A stretch of DNA of 64,000 bases, from the NCBI RefSeq assembly GCF_000730565.1, contig NZ_BBIQ01000012.1:62001-126000 (forward strand), written 5' to 3'. Numbering within the stretch: position 1 is the stretch's first letter; every line of letters starts with the position of its first letter. Below are positions 8,679 through 17,637 of this stretch, in pieces. The notes beneath the pieces were generated by a model. That model had not been told where the DNA came from and made no database searches. It saw only the letters and a program-made list of their open reading frames with translations. This DNA comes from Pseudomonas fulva NBRC 16637 = DSM 17717. GTDB taxonomy: Bacteria > Pseudomonadota > Gammaproteobacteria > Pseudomonadales > Pseudomonadaceae. The position numbers were made by a program, and so were the translations under genes.

Positions 8679-9326
8679 ATGGATTTCAACCCGCTGGACC
8701 TCATCCTGCATCTCGATGCGTACCTTGATCTGTTGGTTACCAATTACGGGCCCTGGATCTATGCCATTTTGTTTGCTGTCATATTTTGCGAAACTGGCCT
8801 GGTGGTGATGCCCTTCCTGCCAGGCGATTCCTTGCTGTTCATCGCCGGTGCAGTCGCTGCCGGCGGCGGCATGGACCCTGTCCTGCTGGCCGGGTTGCTC
8901 ATGATCGCTGCCATCCTGGGCGACAGCACCAACTACGTGATCGGGCGAACGGCCGGCGAGCGCCTGTTCAGCAACCCGAACTCGAAGATTTTCCGCCGCG
9001 ACTACCTGCAGCGCACTCACGACTTCTACGAGCGTCACGGCGGCAAGACGGTCACCATGGCGCGTTTTCTGCCCATCCTGCGCACGTTCGCGCCGTTCGT
9101 GGCCGGTATTGCCCGCATGCACTACCCGCGCTTTCTCGGTTTCAGCATTGCCGGTACGTTGCTCTGGGTAGGTGGCCTGGTCACGCTGGGGTACTTCTTC
9201 GGCAACGTGCCATTCATCAAGCAGCACCTGTCGCTGATGGTAGTGGGCATCATCCTGCTGTCGCTGGTCCCGATGATTCTCGGCCTGCTGCGCACCCGCC
9301 TGGGCCGCACGGCCAAAGCGCACTGA
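8679..9326 (+). CDS. DedA family inner-membrane protein
   Basis: A 215-residue polytopic protein of the DedA/VTT superfamily, members of which act in undecaprenyl-phosphate or phospholipid recycling and affect membrane potential and envelope stress. The family motif around FLPGDSLLF is at residues 46-54. The basic ARFLPILRTFAPFVAG re-entrant helix region follows, and hydrophobic segments flank it. The ATG at 8679 is used because ACAGG precedes it by 8 bases; an in-frame GTG at 8670 would add only three residues. mtfA follows after 15 bases, so the two may be cotranscribed. Confidence 0.92.
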   Translation: MDFNPLDLILHLDAYLDLLVTNYGPWIYAILFAVIFCETGLVVMPFLPGDSLLFIAGAVAAGGGMDPVLLAGLLMIAAILGDSTNYVIGRTAGERLFSNPNSKIFRRDYLQRTHDFYERHGGKTVTMARFLPILRTFAPFVAGIARMHYPRFLGFSIAGTLLWVGGLVTLGYFFGNVPFIKQHLSLMVVGIILLSLVPMILGLLRTRLGRTAKAH

Positions 9327-9341
9327 GGCGCTTGAGCGGGC

Positions 9342-10157
9342 ATGTGGTCGTTCAGCGCCTGGCGGCGCAAGCGCACGTTGGCGCGCTTCCCGATCAGCGT
9401 CCAGCAGTGGCAAGCCGTACGCGAGCGCTTGCCCATACTGGACGGTATCGACGAGGCCGAAGACCAATGGTTGCGCGAGGCCAGCATCCTGTTCCTGAAC
9501 GAAAAGCACCTGACGTGCCTGCCAGGCGTCGAGCTCGACGATGAGCAACGCCTGGTACTGGCAGCGCAAGCTCAACTGCCGTTACTCCACCTGGGCGACC
9601 TGAACTGGTACCAGGGCTTTCACGAAATCATCCTCTACCCCGACGACTTCAAAAGCCCGCAGCGCCACCGGGACGCCAGCGGCGTGGAGCACGCCTGGGA
9701 CGGCGAACACAGTGGCGAGGCCTGGCAGCAGGGCCCGATCATCCTGGCCTGCAATGGCGTATTCGGCAGCGGCGGCTGGGAAGCCTACAACCTGGTCATC
9801 CATGAGCTGGCGCACAAGCTGGACATGCTCAATGGCGATGCCAATGGCCTGCCTCCCCTGCACAGCGACATGCCTGTGCAACGCTGGGCGAATGCCATGC
9901 AACACGCCTTCGACGACCTCAACCGGCAACTCGATCGGGACCCGGAAGCCGACACGCCGATCGACCCTTATGCCGCCGAAAACCCCGCCGAGTTCTTCGC
10001 CGTAACCAGCGAGTACTTCTTCAGCGCCCCCGACCTGCTGCACCAGGCCTACCCCGAGGTCTACCAGCAACTGTCGCTGTTCTACCGGCAGAACCCGCTT
10101 GCACGCCTGACCCGGTTGCAAAGCGAGCATCCCGACTATCGCCATCCCCCCGTCTAG
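9342..10157 (+). CDS. mtfA: MtfA-like zinc metallopeptidase
   Basis: A 271-residue soluble protein of the MtfA (YeeI) family. In enterobacteria MtfA is an aminopeptidase that binds the repressor Mlc. The zinc motif HELAHKLD (HExxH) is at about residues 156-163. A downstream Glu in the [14 protein letters not shown] region is the likely third metal ligand, as in the family. It follows dedA by 15 bases. Whether Mlc is the partner in Pseudomonas cannot be told from the sequence. Confidence 0.88.
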   Translation: MWSFSAWRRKRTLARFPISVQQWQAVRERLPILDGIDEAEDQWLREASILFLNEKHLTCLPGVELDDEQRLVLAAQAQLPLLHLGDLNWYQGFHEIILYPDDFKSPQRHRDASGVEHAWDGEHSGEAWQQGPIILACNGVFGSGGWEAYNLVIHELAHKLDMLNGDANGLPPLHSDMPVQRWANAMQHAFDDLNRQLDRDPEADTPIDPYAAENPAEFFAVTSEYFFSAPDLLHQAYPEVYQQLSLFYRQNPLARLTRLQSEHPDYRHPPV

Positions 10158-10204
10158 CGCCCGGTTCATTGGGCCAGACGTGGCATGCCCCGTCGGAATA
10201 TGCC

Positions 10205-10210
10205 TATAAT
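10205..10210 (+). promoter_or_regulatory. -10 element of ppa
   Basis: TATAAT, 39 bases before the ppa start. The -35 region at about 10182-10187 (GTGGCA) is a poor match to TTGACA. Confidence 0.45.
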
Positions 10211-10249
10211 CGCCGCCACTTTTTTGGTCAAACACGGGGGCACTGCCCA

Positions 10250-10777
10250 ATGAGCTACAGCAAGATTCCGGCGGGCAAAGACCTGCCGAACGACATCTAC
10301 GTCGCCATCGAGATCCCGGCCAACCACGCGCCGATCAAATACGAGATCGACAAGGACAGCGACACGCTGTTCGTCGACCGTTTCATGGCCACCCCTATGT
10401 TCTACCCGGCCAACTACGGCTTCATCCCCAACACCCTGGCTGACGACGGTGATCCGCTGGACGTGCTGGTGGTTACCCCTTACCCAGTGGCCCCAGGTTC
10501 GGTCATCCGCGCCCGCCCGGTGGGTGTCTTGAACATGACCGACGATGGCGGCGGCGACGCCAAGGTCATCGCAGTCCCCCACGACAAGCTGTCGCAGCTG
10601 TACGTGGACGTGAAGGAGTACACCGACCTGCCTGCCCTGCTGATCCAGCAGATCGAGCATTTCTTTGCCAACTACAAAGATCTCGAGAAAGGCAAGTGGG
10701 TCAAGATCGAAGGCTGGGACGGCGCTGACGCCGCCCGCGCTGCGATCACCAAGTCGGTCGAAGCCTACAAAGGCTGA
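10250..10777 (+). CDS. ppa: Inorganic pyrophosphatase, family I
   Basis: A 175-residue cytoplasmic pyrophosphatase that hydrolyses PPi to phosphate and drives biosynthetic reactions forward. The length equals the usual bacterial family I enzyme. The signature DGDPLDVLV with its metal-binding aspartates is present near residues 66-74, and YEIDKDSD and [10 protein letters not shown] match conserved active-site segments. The start at 10250 is fixed by the conserved [14 protein letters not shown]-terminus. It is a single gene with a -10 box upstream and a strong terminator downstream. Confidence 0.97.
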   Translation: MSYSKIPAGKDLPNDIYVAIEIPANHAPIKYEIDKDSDTLFVDRFMATPMFYPANYGFIPNTLADDGDPLDVLVVTPYPVAPGSVIRARPVGVLNMTDDGGGDAKVIAVPHDKLSQLYVDVKEYTDLPALLIQQIEHFFANYKDLEKGKWVKIEGWDGADAARAAITKSVEAYKG

Positions 10778-10794
10778 TCCTGATTGCACGAAAA

Positions 10795-10817
10795 ACCCGC
10801 TTCGGCGGGTTTTTTTT
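10795..10817 (+). terminator. Rho-independent terminator of ppa
   Basis: ACCCGC at 10795-10800 pairs with GCGGGT at 10805-10810 around a TTCG tetraloop, followed by an eight-base T-run ending at 10817. Confidence 0.95.
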
Positions 10818-10959
10818 GGCGCGCAATACGCTTTACAGCCAATCGCGGCGCAAGCGTCCTACAACGTCCTACACCCGCGTCTGACTGCCCTACGTTTCCC
10901 CTTTGCCCATCAACATCTTGTTCATACCCTTGGTGGCACCGTGCCGCTAAACTTTCCCC

Positions 10960-11661
10960 ATGAACACATCTGGTGAACGTTTAAGAGCCCTTCTTCAGGA
11001 ATGCGGACTGACCCCTGCCGACTTCGCCGCACAGCGCGGCGTGACGCCTCAGCACGTCAACAACTGGTTCAATCGCGGGGTCCCGCTGGCTCGCCTGGAC
11101 GAGCTTGCCGACCTGTTCTGCGTGCACCGTCGCTGGCTGCGCACGGGTGAAGGCGCCAAGCATCCCAATGCCATCCTGCGCACCTGTCCGCCACGCCCTG
11201 TGCCGATAGATGCTCCCATTCCGCGTGCGGTTCATCGCGGGCGCGTAGTGCACGTGCCGTTCCACGAGGTGCGCAATGGCCTGCTGTGCAAGGTGTCGGG
11301 GCGTGCCTTGCGCCTGCCGGCCAACGCACTGCGAATGCTGGGTGTCAAACACGACACGTCCATCTGCATGGCCATGCCAGGCGGCAACATGGCCCCCTTG
11401 ATCCCCGTCGAAGCGACCCTGGCCATCGACATGAGCATGACCCAGATCGTGGAGGGCGAAACCTATGCCCTGCTGATCAATGGTGCGTTGCGCGTGCACA
11501 ACCTGACCATGGGTGAGCACGGCACGCTTTACCTACACAGCCATGACCGGCACAACTATGCCGTCGAGCGCTTGACCCCCAGCCAGCGCCAGGCGCAAGG
11601 GCTAGATATCCTGGGATGGGTCTATCACTGGTCCCATTTTCGACGGCAGCGGCCTGGCTGA
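10960..11661 (+). CDS. LexA/CI-like regulator, apparently without protease residues
   Basis: A 233-residue protein with an N-terminal XRE helix-turn-helix (LTPADFAAQRGVTPQHVNNW, residues about 17-36) and a C-terminal S24-like fold. In cleavable repressors the catalytic Ser is in a G-(D/N)-S-M motif; here the matching segment reads GGNMAPL, with Asn at that place. The Lys position near the later ALRVHNL segment is His. It therefore probably binds DNA and dimerises but does not self-cleave. Target genes are unknown. It is a single gene behind the ppa terminator. Confidence 0.8.
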   Translation: MNTSGERLRALLQECGLTPADFAAQRGVTPQHVNNWFNRGVPLARLDELADLFCVHRRWLRTGEGAKHPNAILRTCPPRPVPIDAPIPRAVHRGRVVHVPFHEVRNGLLCKVSGRALRLPANALRMLGVKHDTSICMAMPGGNMAPLIPVEATLAIDMSMTQIVEGETYALLINGALRVHNLTMGEHGTLYLHSHDRHNYAVERLTPSQRQAQGLDILGWVYHWSHFRRQRPG

Positions 11662-11863
11662 AACACCCTGTGCCATTTTTTGCTGGGCATCAGGTGCATG
11701 CCCTTGTATGCTACGCGCACATCAGCCCCGACCGGCCCAAGCCGCAGTCCAGAGGGCTCGGCGATACCCCATACGGGCATCAGCCATCTCTTTCAGGCCT
11801 CTTTTGGCCACACCGTTAAGGCGATTGCGGCTTACCATAAATTAGTCGGAAGCGTCCCCGAGA

Positions 11864-11886
11864 AGCCGGCCACAAGCCGGCTTTTT
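11864..11886 (+). terminator. Terminator in the gap after the LexA-like gene
   Basis: AGCCGGC at 11864-11870 and GCCGGCT at 11876-11882 form a stem with a CACAA loop, followed by a five-T run. It lies 200 bases past the regulator gene and 74 bases before the end of the convergent receptor gene. The 298-base gap from 11662 to 11959 holds no supported gene. Confidence 0.8.
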
Positions 11887-11959
11887 AATGCCTGTTTTTC
11901 AGCCAGGAAAATGCGGCGAGACGCTCAGGCGGCGCCGCATTACCCGTCGGTACACGCCT

Positions 11960-14134
11960 CTAGAAATCGTAACGCGCACCCACCAGCACGCTGCGCGACG
12001 GGCCGTAGAAGTTGAACGTGGAAGTCGAACCCACCCGCGACAGGTAATCGCGATCGAACAGGTTGTTGACGTTGACGGTGGCAGTCAGCCTGGAGGTCAC
12101 CGGGTAGGAAAGCATGGCGTCCACGGTGGCATAACCCGGCGCGTCGATGCGTACCCCGCCGTTTTCCGAGTGGAAATTGCTCATTGCCGAAACGCCGCCA
12201 CCGATGGCCAGCCCGGTGAGCGCGCCACGGCTGATGGTGTATTTGCTCCACAGCGACGCCTGGTGGCGCGGCATGATGAAGAACGTGGTTTCGGCATCGC
12301 CCTTCACGGTTTCGGTGTCCATCCAGGTGTAGCCGCCTAGCAGCTCCCAGTTATCGGTCAGCTTGCCGCTGACTTCCACTTCCGCGCCCTTGACCCGTGT
12401 CTTGCCCGCAGCCACCGAGTCATTGGTCGCAACGCCTTCGCTGTCGTAACGGGTGGTGGCGCGGTTTTCGTCGGTCAGGCGAAACGCCGACAGGCGCGTG
12501 TTGAGCGCGCCACCAAAGTAGCTGCTCTTGATGCCCACTTCGTACTGCTCGCCTTCGCGTGGCTTGAGTACCCGGCCGTCGCCATCGGTTGCCGATTGCG
12601 GCTTGAACACCTGGGAATAGCTGGCATACAGCGCATGGTTTTCGGAAAGGTCATAGACTGCCCCCGCATAGGGTGTGAAATGACCATCGACCTGCTTGCT
12701 GTCGTCCGCAGTGACACCGCTCTTGAGGGTCGTGGTGTAGAAATCGCCGCGGTACCAACTGAACCGCCCACCGGCAATCAACGCCAGGCGCTCGACCGGG
12801 CGGAAGGTCACCTTGGAATACAAGCCGTACTCCTCTTCCTGCATGCCCGTCTCGGTCGTGTAGTTCGCAGCTGGTTTAGCGAACTGCTTGGGCGAGTAGG
12901 TGTTGACGTTGATGTTGCCCAGCGTCGTGGCCCCGTTCAGGTACTCGGTATCGTAGTTCTTGTAATCGCTGCCGACGACGAACTCGCTGACCTGGCCAAA
13001 GGTTTCGAAGGGCTGGCTGTAGCTGGCATCGACCGCGTAGGTGTCCTGGGTGAAATCACGTGCACTGGCGCGTTCGGAGTTTTTGCCCGTGGTAGGGTTC
13101 GTGGCCGTGAAGGCGTAGAGATAGTTGGTATCGCGGTGCGACCCGCGGGCAGCAATGCGGCCATAACCACCGTTGTCGAATCGATGGGTCAGCTCAGCGA
13201 CCAGATCGGTGGTCTTGCCGTCGAACGCGTTCCAGTCTGCGCCCAAAAAGCGGGAATGGCTGAAGTCAGGGACCTTGCCGTCCAGCGTTGCCGGGTAGCC
13301 GTTGTGCGGCGTGATGTTCTTGACCTCGTGGATCAGGCCGAACGACAAGGTGGTGGCCTCGTCCAGGTCGACATCGAGCGCGCCGTAGTAGCTGTTGCTG
13401 GTGTTGGCGTTGTAGTCGACTTCGCCATTGGTGTCGTCGCGCGAGGCGATGAAGCGACCGCGCACCCGTCCGTTTTCGTCCAGCGGCCCGCTCAGGTCCA
13501 GTTCCTGGTGATTGGTATCCCAGGTGCCGTAGTAACCCTCGACATGCCCCTGAAAGTCCGCCGTCGGCCGCTTGCGCACCATATTGACGATACCGCCCAG
13601 TTCGCTGGTGCTGCTGAATAGTCCGGCCGGGCCACGCATGATCTCGACACGGTCGAAGGCCACAAGCGATGGCACGGTCCCGAAGATGCTCGCCATCGGT
13701 GCTGGCAGGCCGTCGATGTTGAATTCGCTGTACTCATAGCCACGGGCGTAGATCGACGACCGACCACTGTCGTTGGTCAGGGTACGCAAGCCGGCCGTGT
13801 ACTTGGCCAGGTCATCGAGGTGGACAAACTGCCGATCCTTGACGTAATCCTGGGTATAGACGGTGATCGACTGCGGGATGTCCTTCAAGGCGGCTGGCGT
13901 CTTGGTGCCCACGGTGGCGGCGTCCACGCTGTACCCGCCAGTGGCTTCGGAGGGCAGCATGTCGTATAGCCGATTGCCTTCGATGGTCAATGCAGGCAGG
14001 TCAAGGGGGTCATCGGCATTGACCACCACGGCTACGTCTTGCGCCAACGCCGAAAGTGAAAACGGCGCCACCAGCCCTGCCACCAGCCATCCCCGCACGC
14101 GCCGCGCGCGCCCTGCCCCACTGAAAACATTCAT
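11960..14134 (-). CDS. TonB-dependent siderophore receptor
   Basis: A 724-residue outer-membrane receptor. It has a signal peptide (residues 1 to about 31, ending SLSALAQ), a plug domain with DIPQSITVYTQDYVKD and RGYEYSEFNIDGLP, and a beta-barrel ending in the C-terminal Phe of GARYDF. This plug type is that of ferric-siderophore receptors such as FhuE/FpvA. The ATG at 14132-14134 is chosen because GAAGGG lies 6 bases upstream; the frame is open to 14218 without a signal sequence there. Divergent neighbours are a two-component system and a siderophore-esterase-like enzyme, the layout known for the enterobactin receptor PfeA. The ligand itself is not determined by the sequence. Confidence 0.9.
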   Translation of the reverse strand: MNVFSGAGRARRVRGWLVAGLVAPFSLSALAQDVAVVVNADDPLDLPALTIEGNRLYDMLPSEATGGYSVDAATVGTKTPAALKDIPQSITVYTQDYVKDRQFVHLDDLAKYTAGLRTLTNDSGRSSIYARGYEYSEFNIDGLPAPMASIFGTVPSLVAFDRVEIMRGPAGLFSSTSELGGIVNMVRKRPTADFQGHVEGYYGTWDTNHQELDLSGPLDENGRVRGRFIASRDDTNGEVDYNANTSNSYYGALDVDLDEATTLSFGLIHEVKNITPHNGYPATLDGKVPDFSHSRFLGADWNAFDGKTTDLVAELTHRFDNGGYGRIAARGSHRDTNYLYAFTATNPTTGKNSERASARDFTQDTYAVDASYSQPFETFGQVSEFVVGSDYKNYDTEYLNGATTLGNINVNTYSPKQFAKPAANYTTETGMQEEEYGLYSKVTFRPVERLALIAGGRFSWYRGDFYTTTLKSGVTADDSKQVDGHFTPYAGAVYDLSENHALYASYSQVFKPQSATDGDGRVLKPREGEQYEVGIKSSYFGGALNTRLSAFRLTDENRATTRYDSEGVATNDSVAAGKTRVKGAEVEVSGKLTDNWELLGGYTWMDTETVKGDAETTFFIMPRHQASLWSKYTISRGALTGLAIGGGVSAMSNFHSENGGVRIDAPGYATVDAMLSYPVTSRLTATVNVNNLFDRDYLSRVGSTSTFNFYGPSRSVLVGARYDF

Positions 14135-14162
14135 GCCGCACCCTTCGCCCATATGATAGTAA

Positions 14163-14193
14163 TTCGCAAACGAAACATATTGCTTTTTGCGAA
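14163..14193. repeat. Inverted repeat TTCGCAAA / TTTGCGAA in the receptor-regulator gap
   Basis: TTCGCAAA at 14163-14170 and TTTGCGAA at 14186-14193 are a perfect 8-bp inverted pair, 23 bp centre to centre (about two helical turns). They lie 29-59 bases upstream of the receptor start. This suits two half-sites for the OmpR-type regulator encoded next door. The half-site is inferred, not known. Confidence 0.5.
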
Positions 14194-14288
14194 CGATACC
14201 GGAGCAGGTACAGGGCATGCAGCAGCATTAACCTTCTTAACACATTGGGGCCATTGCCTAGGGCCGAGTCCGGTGGGATGATTTGCAA

Positions 14289-14307
14289 CTGATATAAATT
14301 CTCATTC
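14289..14307. promoter_or_regulatory. Weak Fur-box-like sequence before the response regulator
   Basis: An AT-rich stretch with GATATAAATTCTCATT matches about 11 of 19 positions of the Fur consensus by eye and lies 11-29 bases before the regulator start. It fits iron control of a siderophore module. Confidence 0.3.
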
Positions 14308-14317
14308 AAGGCTCGCC

Positions 14318-15010
14318 GTGCCCACCTCCTTGCTGCTGGTCGAAGACGACCCACGCTTACGCCACGACCTTTACCGCCATTTCATCGACCGTGGCTTCGA
14401 GGTACATGCATGCGCGACGGGAGAAGCGGCGCTGGCCAATGCCCGGCGATGCGCATTCGACCTAGCGCTGCTGGACATCATGCTGCCAGGTCTCGATGGC
14501 CTGAGCCTGCTCGATGCACTGCGGCGCAAGCAGGCCGTACCGGTGATCCTCATGTCGGCATTGGGTGCCGAGCAGGACCGCATCACCGGATTCACCCGCG
14601 GCGCCGACGATTACCTGCCCAAGCCCTTCAGCCTGGCGGAACTGGATGCGCGGGTAGACGCACTGTTGCGCCGGGTCGCCTTCCACAGCACGCCGCCCCT
14701 GGCAACCCGCGCTGATGAGCCCGTATTCGACCACGCGGCCCAGGACGTCATGCACAACGGCATGCCGGCGGGGTTGACTGGCTCGGAGTTCCGCCTGTTG
14801 ATCACGCTGCACGCCCATGCCGGGGAGCCGCTGAGCAAGCCTTTCCTGTACCAGACCGTCCTGCACCGTGGCTACACGCGCCTGGATCGGGGCCTGGATG
14901 TGCATGTGTGCAACGTGCGCCGCAAGCTGGCGGACATTGGCATACAGCATCTGCTCATCCAGGCTGTGCGTGGTCAGGGCTATGTCCTGGTCGTGCAGAG
15001 CCCGGCCTGA
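14318..15010 (+). CDS. OmpR-family response regulator of the siderophore module
   Basis: A 230-residue two-component regulator. The receiver has the acidic pair D10/D11 in VEDDPR, the phosphoacceptor D53 in LLDIMLPGLDG, S80 and K102 in LPKPFS. The C-terminal winged helix follows (LTGSEFRLLITLHAHAGEPLSK and VHVCNVRRKLA). The start is GTG at 14318 with AAGG 6 bases upstream. The stop overlaps the kinase start (TGATG), showing translational coupling. Its closest functional analogue by context is PfeR/PirR, which switches on a ferric-siderophore receptor. Confidence 0.92.
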   Translation: MPTSLLLVEDDPRLRHDLYRHFIDRGFEVHACATGEAALANARRCAFDLALLDIMLPGLDGLSLLDALRRKQAVPVILMSALGAEQDRITGFTRGADDYLPKPFSLAELDARVDALLRRVAFHSTPPLATRADEPVFDHAAQDVMHNGMPAGLTGSEFRLLITLHAHAGEPLSKPFLYQTVLHRGYTRLDRGLDVHVCNVRRKLADIGIQHLLIQAVRGQGYVLVVQSPA

Positions 15011-16356
15011 TGCGGCGTCATCCGCTGCTGTGGAAGCTGGCCCTGCTGCAGGTCAGCTTCTGCCTGCTGCTCACCTGGTTGATCTGGACCTGGGGCCTGA
15101 CGGTGGAACGCAGCACCTATTTCCTGGCTCAGGCCGACCAGGACTACCTGGCCCGCTATGCCCGGCAGGCCGAGCTCGCCTGGGAGCAAGGAGGCGCCGT
15201 GGGGGTCGAGACCTGGCGTAAGCAGGTGCAAAGGGCCGAGGACACCTGGGCAGCCGTCGTCGGCCCTTACCTGCAAAGCCTGGGGACCACACAGCTCACA
15301 GCCGAGGAAGCGGGTCACCTGACCTTCATGCGCAAGCTGAACTGGCCCATGAGCCGCCGCCTGCAAGGCGAACTGCCTTACGTCAGCATTACCTTCCCGC
15401 GCCATCCCGAGCACGGTCGCCTGGTGATGCAACTGCCCGAGCGGCTGCTGCCCACCGGGCTGACGCCTTGGACTCACCTGGTTACCCACGGTGTGGCGCC
15501 GGCCTTGCTGGCCCTACTGATGGGGCTGGCACTTTACCGTCACCTTGTCGCCCCGTTGAACCGCCTGCGTGACCGCGCCGATGCGCTGCGGGCCAACGAC
15601 CTGGACAGCCCAGGCCTGCCCCTGCAAGACCGGCGCGATGAGCTGGGCGAACTGGCGCAGGCCTTCGATCACATGGCCAATCGCTTGCGCCAGAGCCTGG
15701 AACAGCAGCGGCTGCTGCTGCGCACACTGTCCCACGAACTGCGCACGCCGCTGGCACGCCTGCGTATTGCCCATGACAGCAACTTGCCCGCCGCCCAGTT
15801 ACGCGCGCGCATGGATTATGAAACGAGCCATATGCAGAAACTGCTGGAAGACACCCTCGACCTGGCCTGGATGGATACCGAGCAGCCCGTCCTGGCCACC
15901 GAACCGGTACTGATGGCATCACTGTGGGAGGCGCTGTGCCAGGACATCTGCTTCGAAAGCGGCTGGAGCCCCGCACGCCTGCCGTGCACACTCGGGCAGG
16001 ACTGCGTGGTCCAGGTGCACCTGGACAGCGTGGCCCAGGCGCTGGAGAACCTGCTGCGAAACGCCATCCGGCACTCTCCGCCCGAGGGAACCGTCTGCCT
16101 GGAGGGCTGGCGCGAGGGTACGCATTGGCACCTGTGCGTGCGCGATCAAGGCCCCGGCGTGCCTGAGGCCGCGCTTGAGCGCATTTTCCAACCGTACCAG
16201 CGGCTGACCGCCAGCGGCGCAGGCTTCGGACTGGGCCTGGCCATTGCCCGCCGCGCCGTCCAATTGCAGGGTGGCAGACTCTGGGCCTGCAATGCTCACC
16301 CAGGCTTACGCCTGCACCTTACCCTGCCGGCCAGCGTCAACGGTTTAGAAAGTTAA
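15010..16356 (+). CDS. Sensor histidine kinase of the siderophore module
   Basis: A 448-residue inner-membrane kinase. TM1 is at about residues 8-30, a periplasmic sensor of about 125 residues follows, and TM2 is at about 157-179. A HAMP domain precedes the dimerisation domain with His242 in SHELRTPLARL. The ATPase has an N box (LENLLRNAIRHSP) and G boxes (DQGPGVP, GFGLGLAI). The start is the ATG overlapping the regulator stop. The periplasmic domain probably senses ferric siderophore or its breakdown product, as proposed for PfeS. Analogy only; no ligand motif is visible. Confidence 0.92.
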   Translation: MRRHPLLWKLALLQVSFCLLLTWLIWTWGLTVERSTYFLAQADQDYLARYARQAELAWEQGGAVGVETWRKQVQRAEDTWAAVVGPYLQSLGTTQLTAEEAGHLTFMRKLNWPMSRRLQGELPYVSITFPRHPEHGRLVMQLPERLLPTGLTPWTHLVTHGVAPALLALLMGLALYRHLVAPLNRLRDRADALRANDLDSPGLPLQDRRDELGELAQAFDHMANRLRQSLEQQRLLLRTLSHELRTPLARLRIAHDSNLPAAQLRARMDYETSHMQKLLEDTLDLAWMDTEQPVLATEPVLMASLWEALCQDICFESGWSPARLPCTLGQDCVVQVHLDSVAQALENLLRNAIRHSPPEGTVCLEGWREGTHWHLCVRDQGPGVPEAALERIFQPYQRLTASGAGFGLGLAIARRAVQLQGGRLWACNAHPGLRLHLTLPASVNGLES

Positions 16357-16377
16357 GGCGCTTTACGCATGTCAAAG

Positions 16378-16394
16378 GCTGATTATCATCTGGC
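16378..16394. promoter_or_regulatory. Fur-box-like sequence before the esterase gene
   Basis: GCTGATTATCATCTGGC, centred on GATTATCAT at 16381-16389, resembles the core of the Fur consensus. It is 43-59 bases before the esterase start. Confidence 0.4.
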
Positions 16395-16436
16395 TGCTTG
16401 AGTTGCAGCGCCTGCAATGCCGTGAAGAGATGCCTG

Positions 16437-17357
16437 ATGAACAGAATGATCCGGGGCCTGGCGCTTGTGCTGGCCTTTGTGACCGGTGCCGCCACGGCCC
16501 AGCCCGAGCATGACCAGCCGATGGATACGACGCTGCTGGCACGCCAGGACCTGGCCTATCGATTCACCCACCTGGACCTCGACTCGGCAGACGGCGCGCG
16601 TCACTACCGGCTGTGGATAGGACTGCCCAAGCGCGCCGCCCCCGCAACCGGCTACCCTGTGTTGTGGATGCTCGACGGCAATGCAGCCCTGAGCGCACTG
16701 GACCCACAACGACTCGATGCCTTGGCCGCCGGCCAGGCCCCCGTACTGGTCGCCGTGGGTTACCAGACCCGCCAGCGCATCGACAGAACCAGCCGAACCT
16801 ACGACTACACGCCGGCGCTGGCCGGGCAGACAGAGCAACGCGACCCACTCACCGGGTTACCCAGCGGCGGGGTGGATGCCTTTCTTGACCTGCTGGAGAC
16901 CCGCATGCGCTCGGGGCTGGCAGCACTGGTGAGCATCGACCCCCAGCAGCAGACGCTGTGGGGGCACTCGTATGGCGGCCTGGCCGTGCTCCATGCCCTC
17001 TTCACCCGGCCCAAGTCATTCGCCGTCTATGCGGCGGCCAGCCCATCGCTGTGGTGGCATGACGGCGCGATCCTGCGCGAAGCGGCAAGCCTGCCGGCGC
17101 GGTTGGGGGATGCCCAACCGCAGGTGCTGTTGATGCGCGGCTCACTGGAGCCGGCCAGCCCCCGCGAACCGGCCCAGCCCCACGCCGATCAGACGGCACG
17201 GAGCCTCGCCGCCAGCCTGACCCAGCTCAAGGGCGTGCAGGTGTCTTTCAAGCAGTTCGACGGCCTTGGGCATGGGCCGATGCTTCCGGCGTCGCTGCAC
17301 TGGGTGATCGACACCTTGAGCAAAGCAGCACCGCAGGGCACCTCGCCCAGCCGCTGA
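16437..17357 (+). CDS. Periplasmic siderophore esterase-like alpha/beta hydrolase (IroE/PfeE type)
   Basis: A 306-residue hydrolase with a signal peptide (residues 1 to about 21, ending ATAQ), so probably periplasmic. It has the nucleophile elbow GHSYGG with Ser178 and a late His in GLGHGP near residue 279, as in IroE, Fes and PfeE, which open catecholate trilactone siderophores. The start at 16437 follows GAAGAGA by 6 bases. It is the fourth member of a receptor / regulator / kinase / esterase set, which mirrors pfeA-pfeRS-pfeE. I infer that it releases iron from a tri-ester siderophore in the periplasm. A general esterase is the alternative. Confidence 0.8.
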   Translation: MNRMIRGLALVLAFVTGAATAQPEHDQPMDTTLLARQDLAYRFTHLDLDSADGARHYRLWIGLPKRAAPATGYPVLWMLDGNAALSALDPQRLDALAAGQAPVLVAVGYQTRQRIDRTSRTYDYTPALAGQTEQRDPLTGLPSGGVDAFLDLLETRMRSGLAALVSIDPQQQTLWGHSYGGLAVLHALFTRPKSFAVYAAASPSLWWHDGAILREAASLPARLGDAQPQVLLMRGSLEPASPREPAQPHADQTARSLAASLTQLKGVQVSFKQFDGLGHGPMLPASLHWVIDTLSKAAPQGTSPSR

Positions 17358-17419
17358 CAGCGGTCTAGATCATAACGGCGGGTTGCCAACCCAGGCACAG
17401 GGTGCGGTATGCTTGCCCG

Positions 17420-17555
17420 GTCTTCAGGGCGGGGTGAAAGTCCCCACCGGCGGTAAATCGAAAGATGAGCCCGCGAGCGCTCCGGTCATGCCGGAGGTCA
17501 GCAGACCTGGTGAGATTCCAGGGCCGACGGTCATAGTCCGGATGAAAGAAGGCGT
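17420..17555 (+). ncRNA. FMN riboswitch (RFN element)
   Basis: The RFN element begins near GGCGGGGTGAAAGTCCCC, continues with CACCGGCGGTAAAT, has the GAGCCCGCGAGC and GTCAGCAGA conserved loops, and closes with GATTCCAGGGCCGACGGT and CCGGATGAAAGAAGG. Order and spacing are those of the six-helix FMN aptamer. It lies 82 bases before ribB; FMN binding would reduce ribB expression, probably by masking translation start or by termination. Confidence 0.97.
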
Positions 17556-17637
17556 CAGGCAGGGGCCCCACGGGCACCCTTGCGCACGCATTTTGCTCGC
17601 CCCGAGACGTTCATCGATCACTTACGAGGAGCGTTTC

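Noticed and set aside
11680..12015. A 111-codon open frame in the gap after the LexA-like gene
   Set aside because: It crosses a strong terminator and runs into the receptor gene; no ribosome site or similarity.
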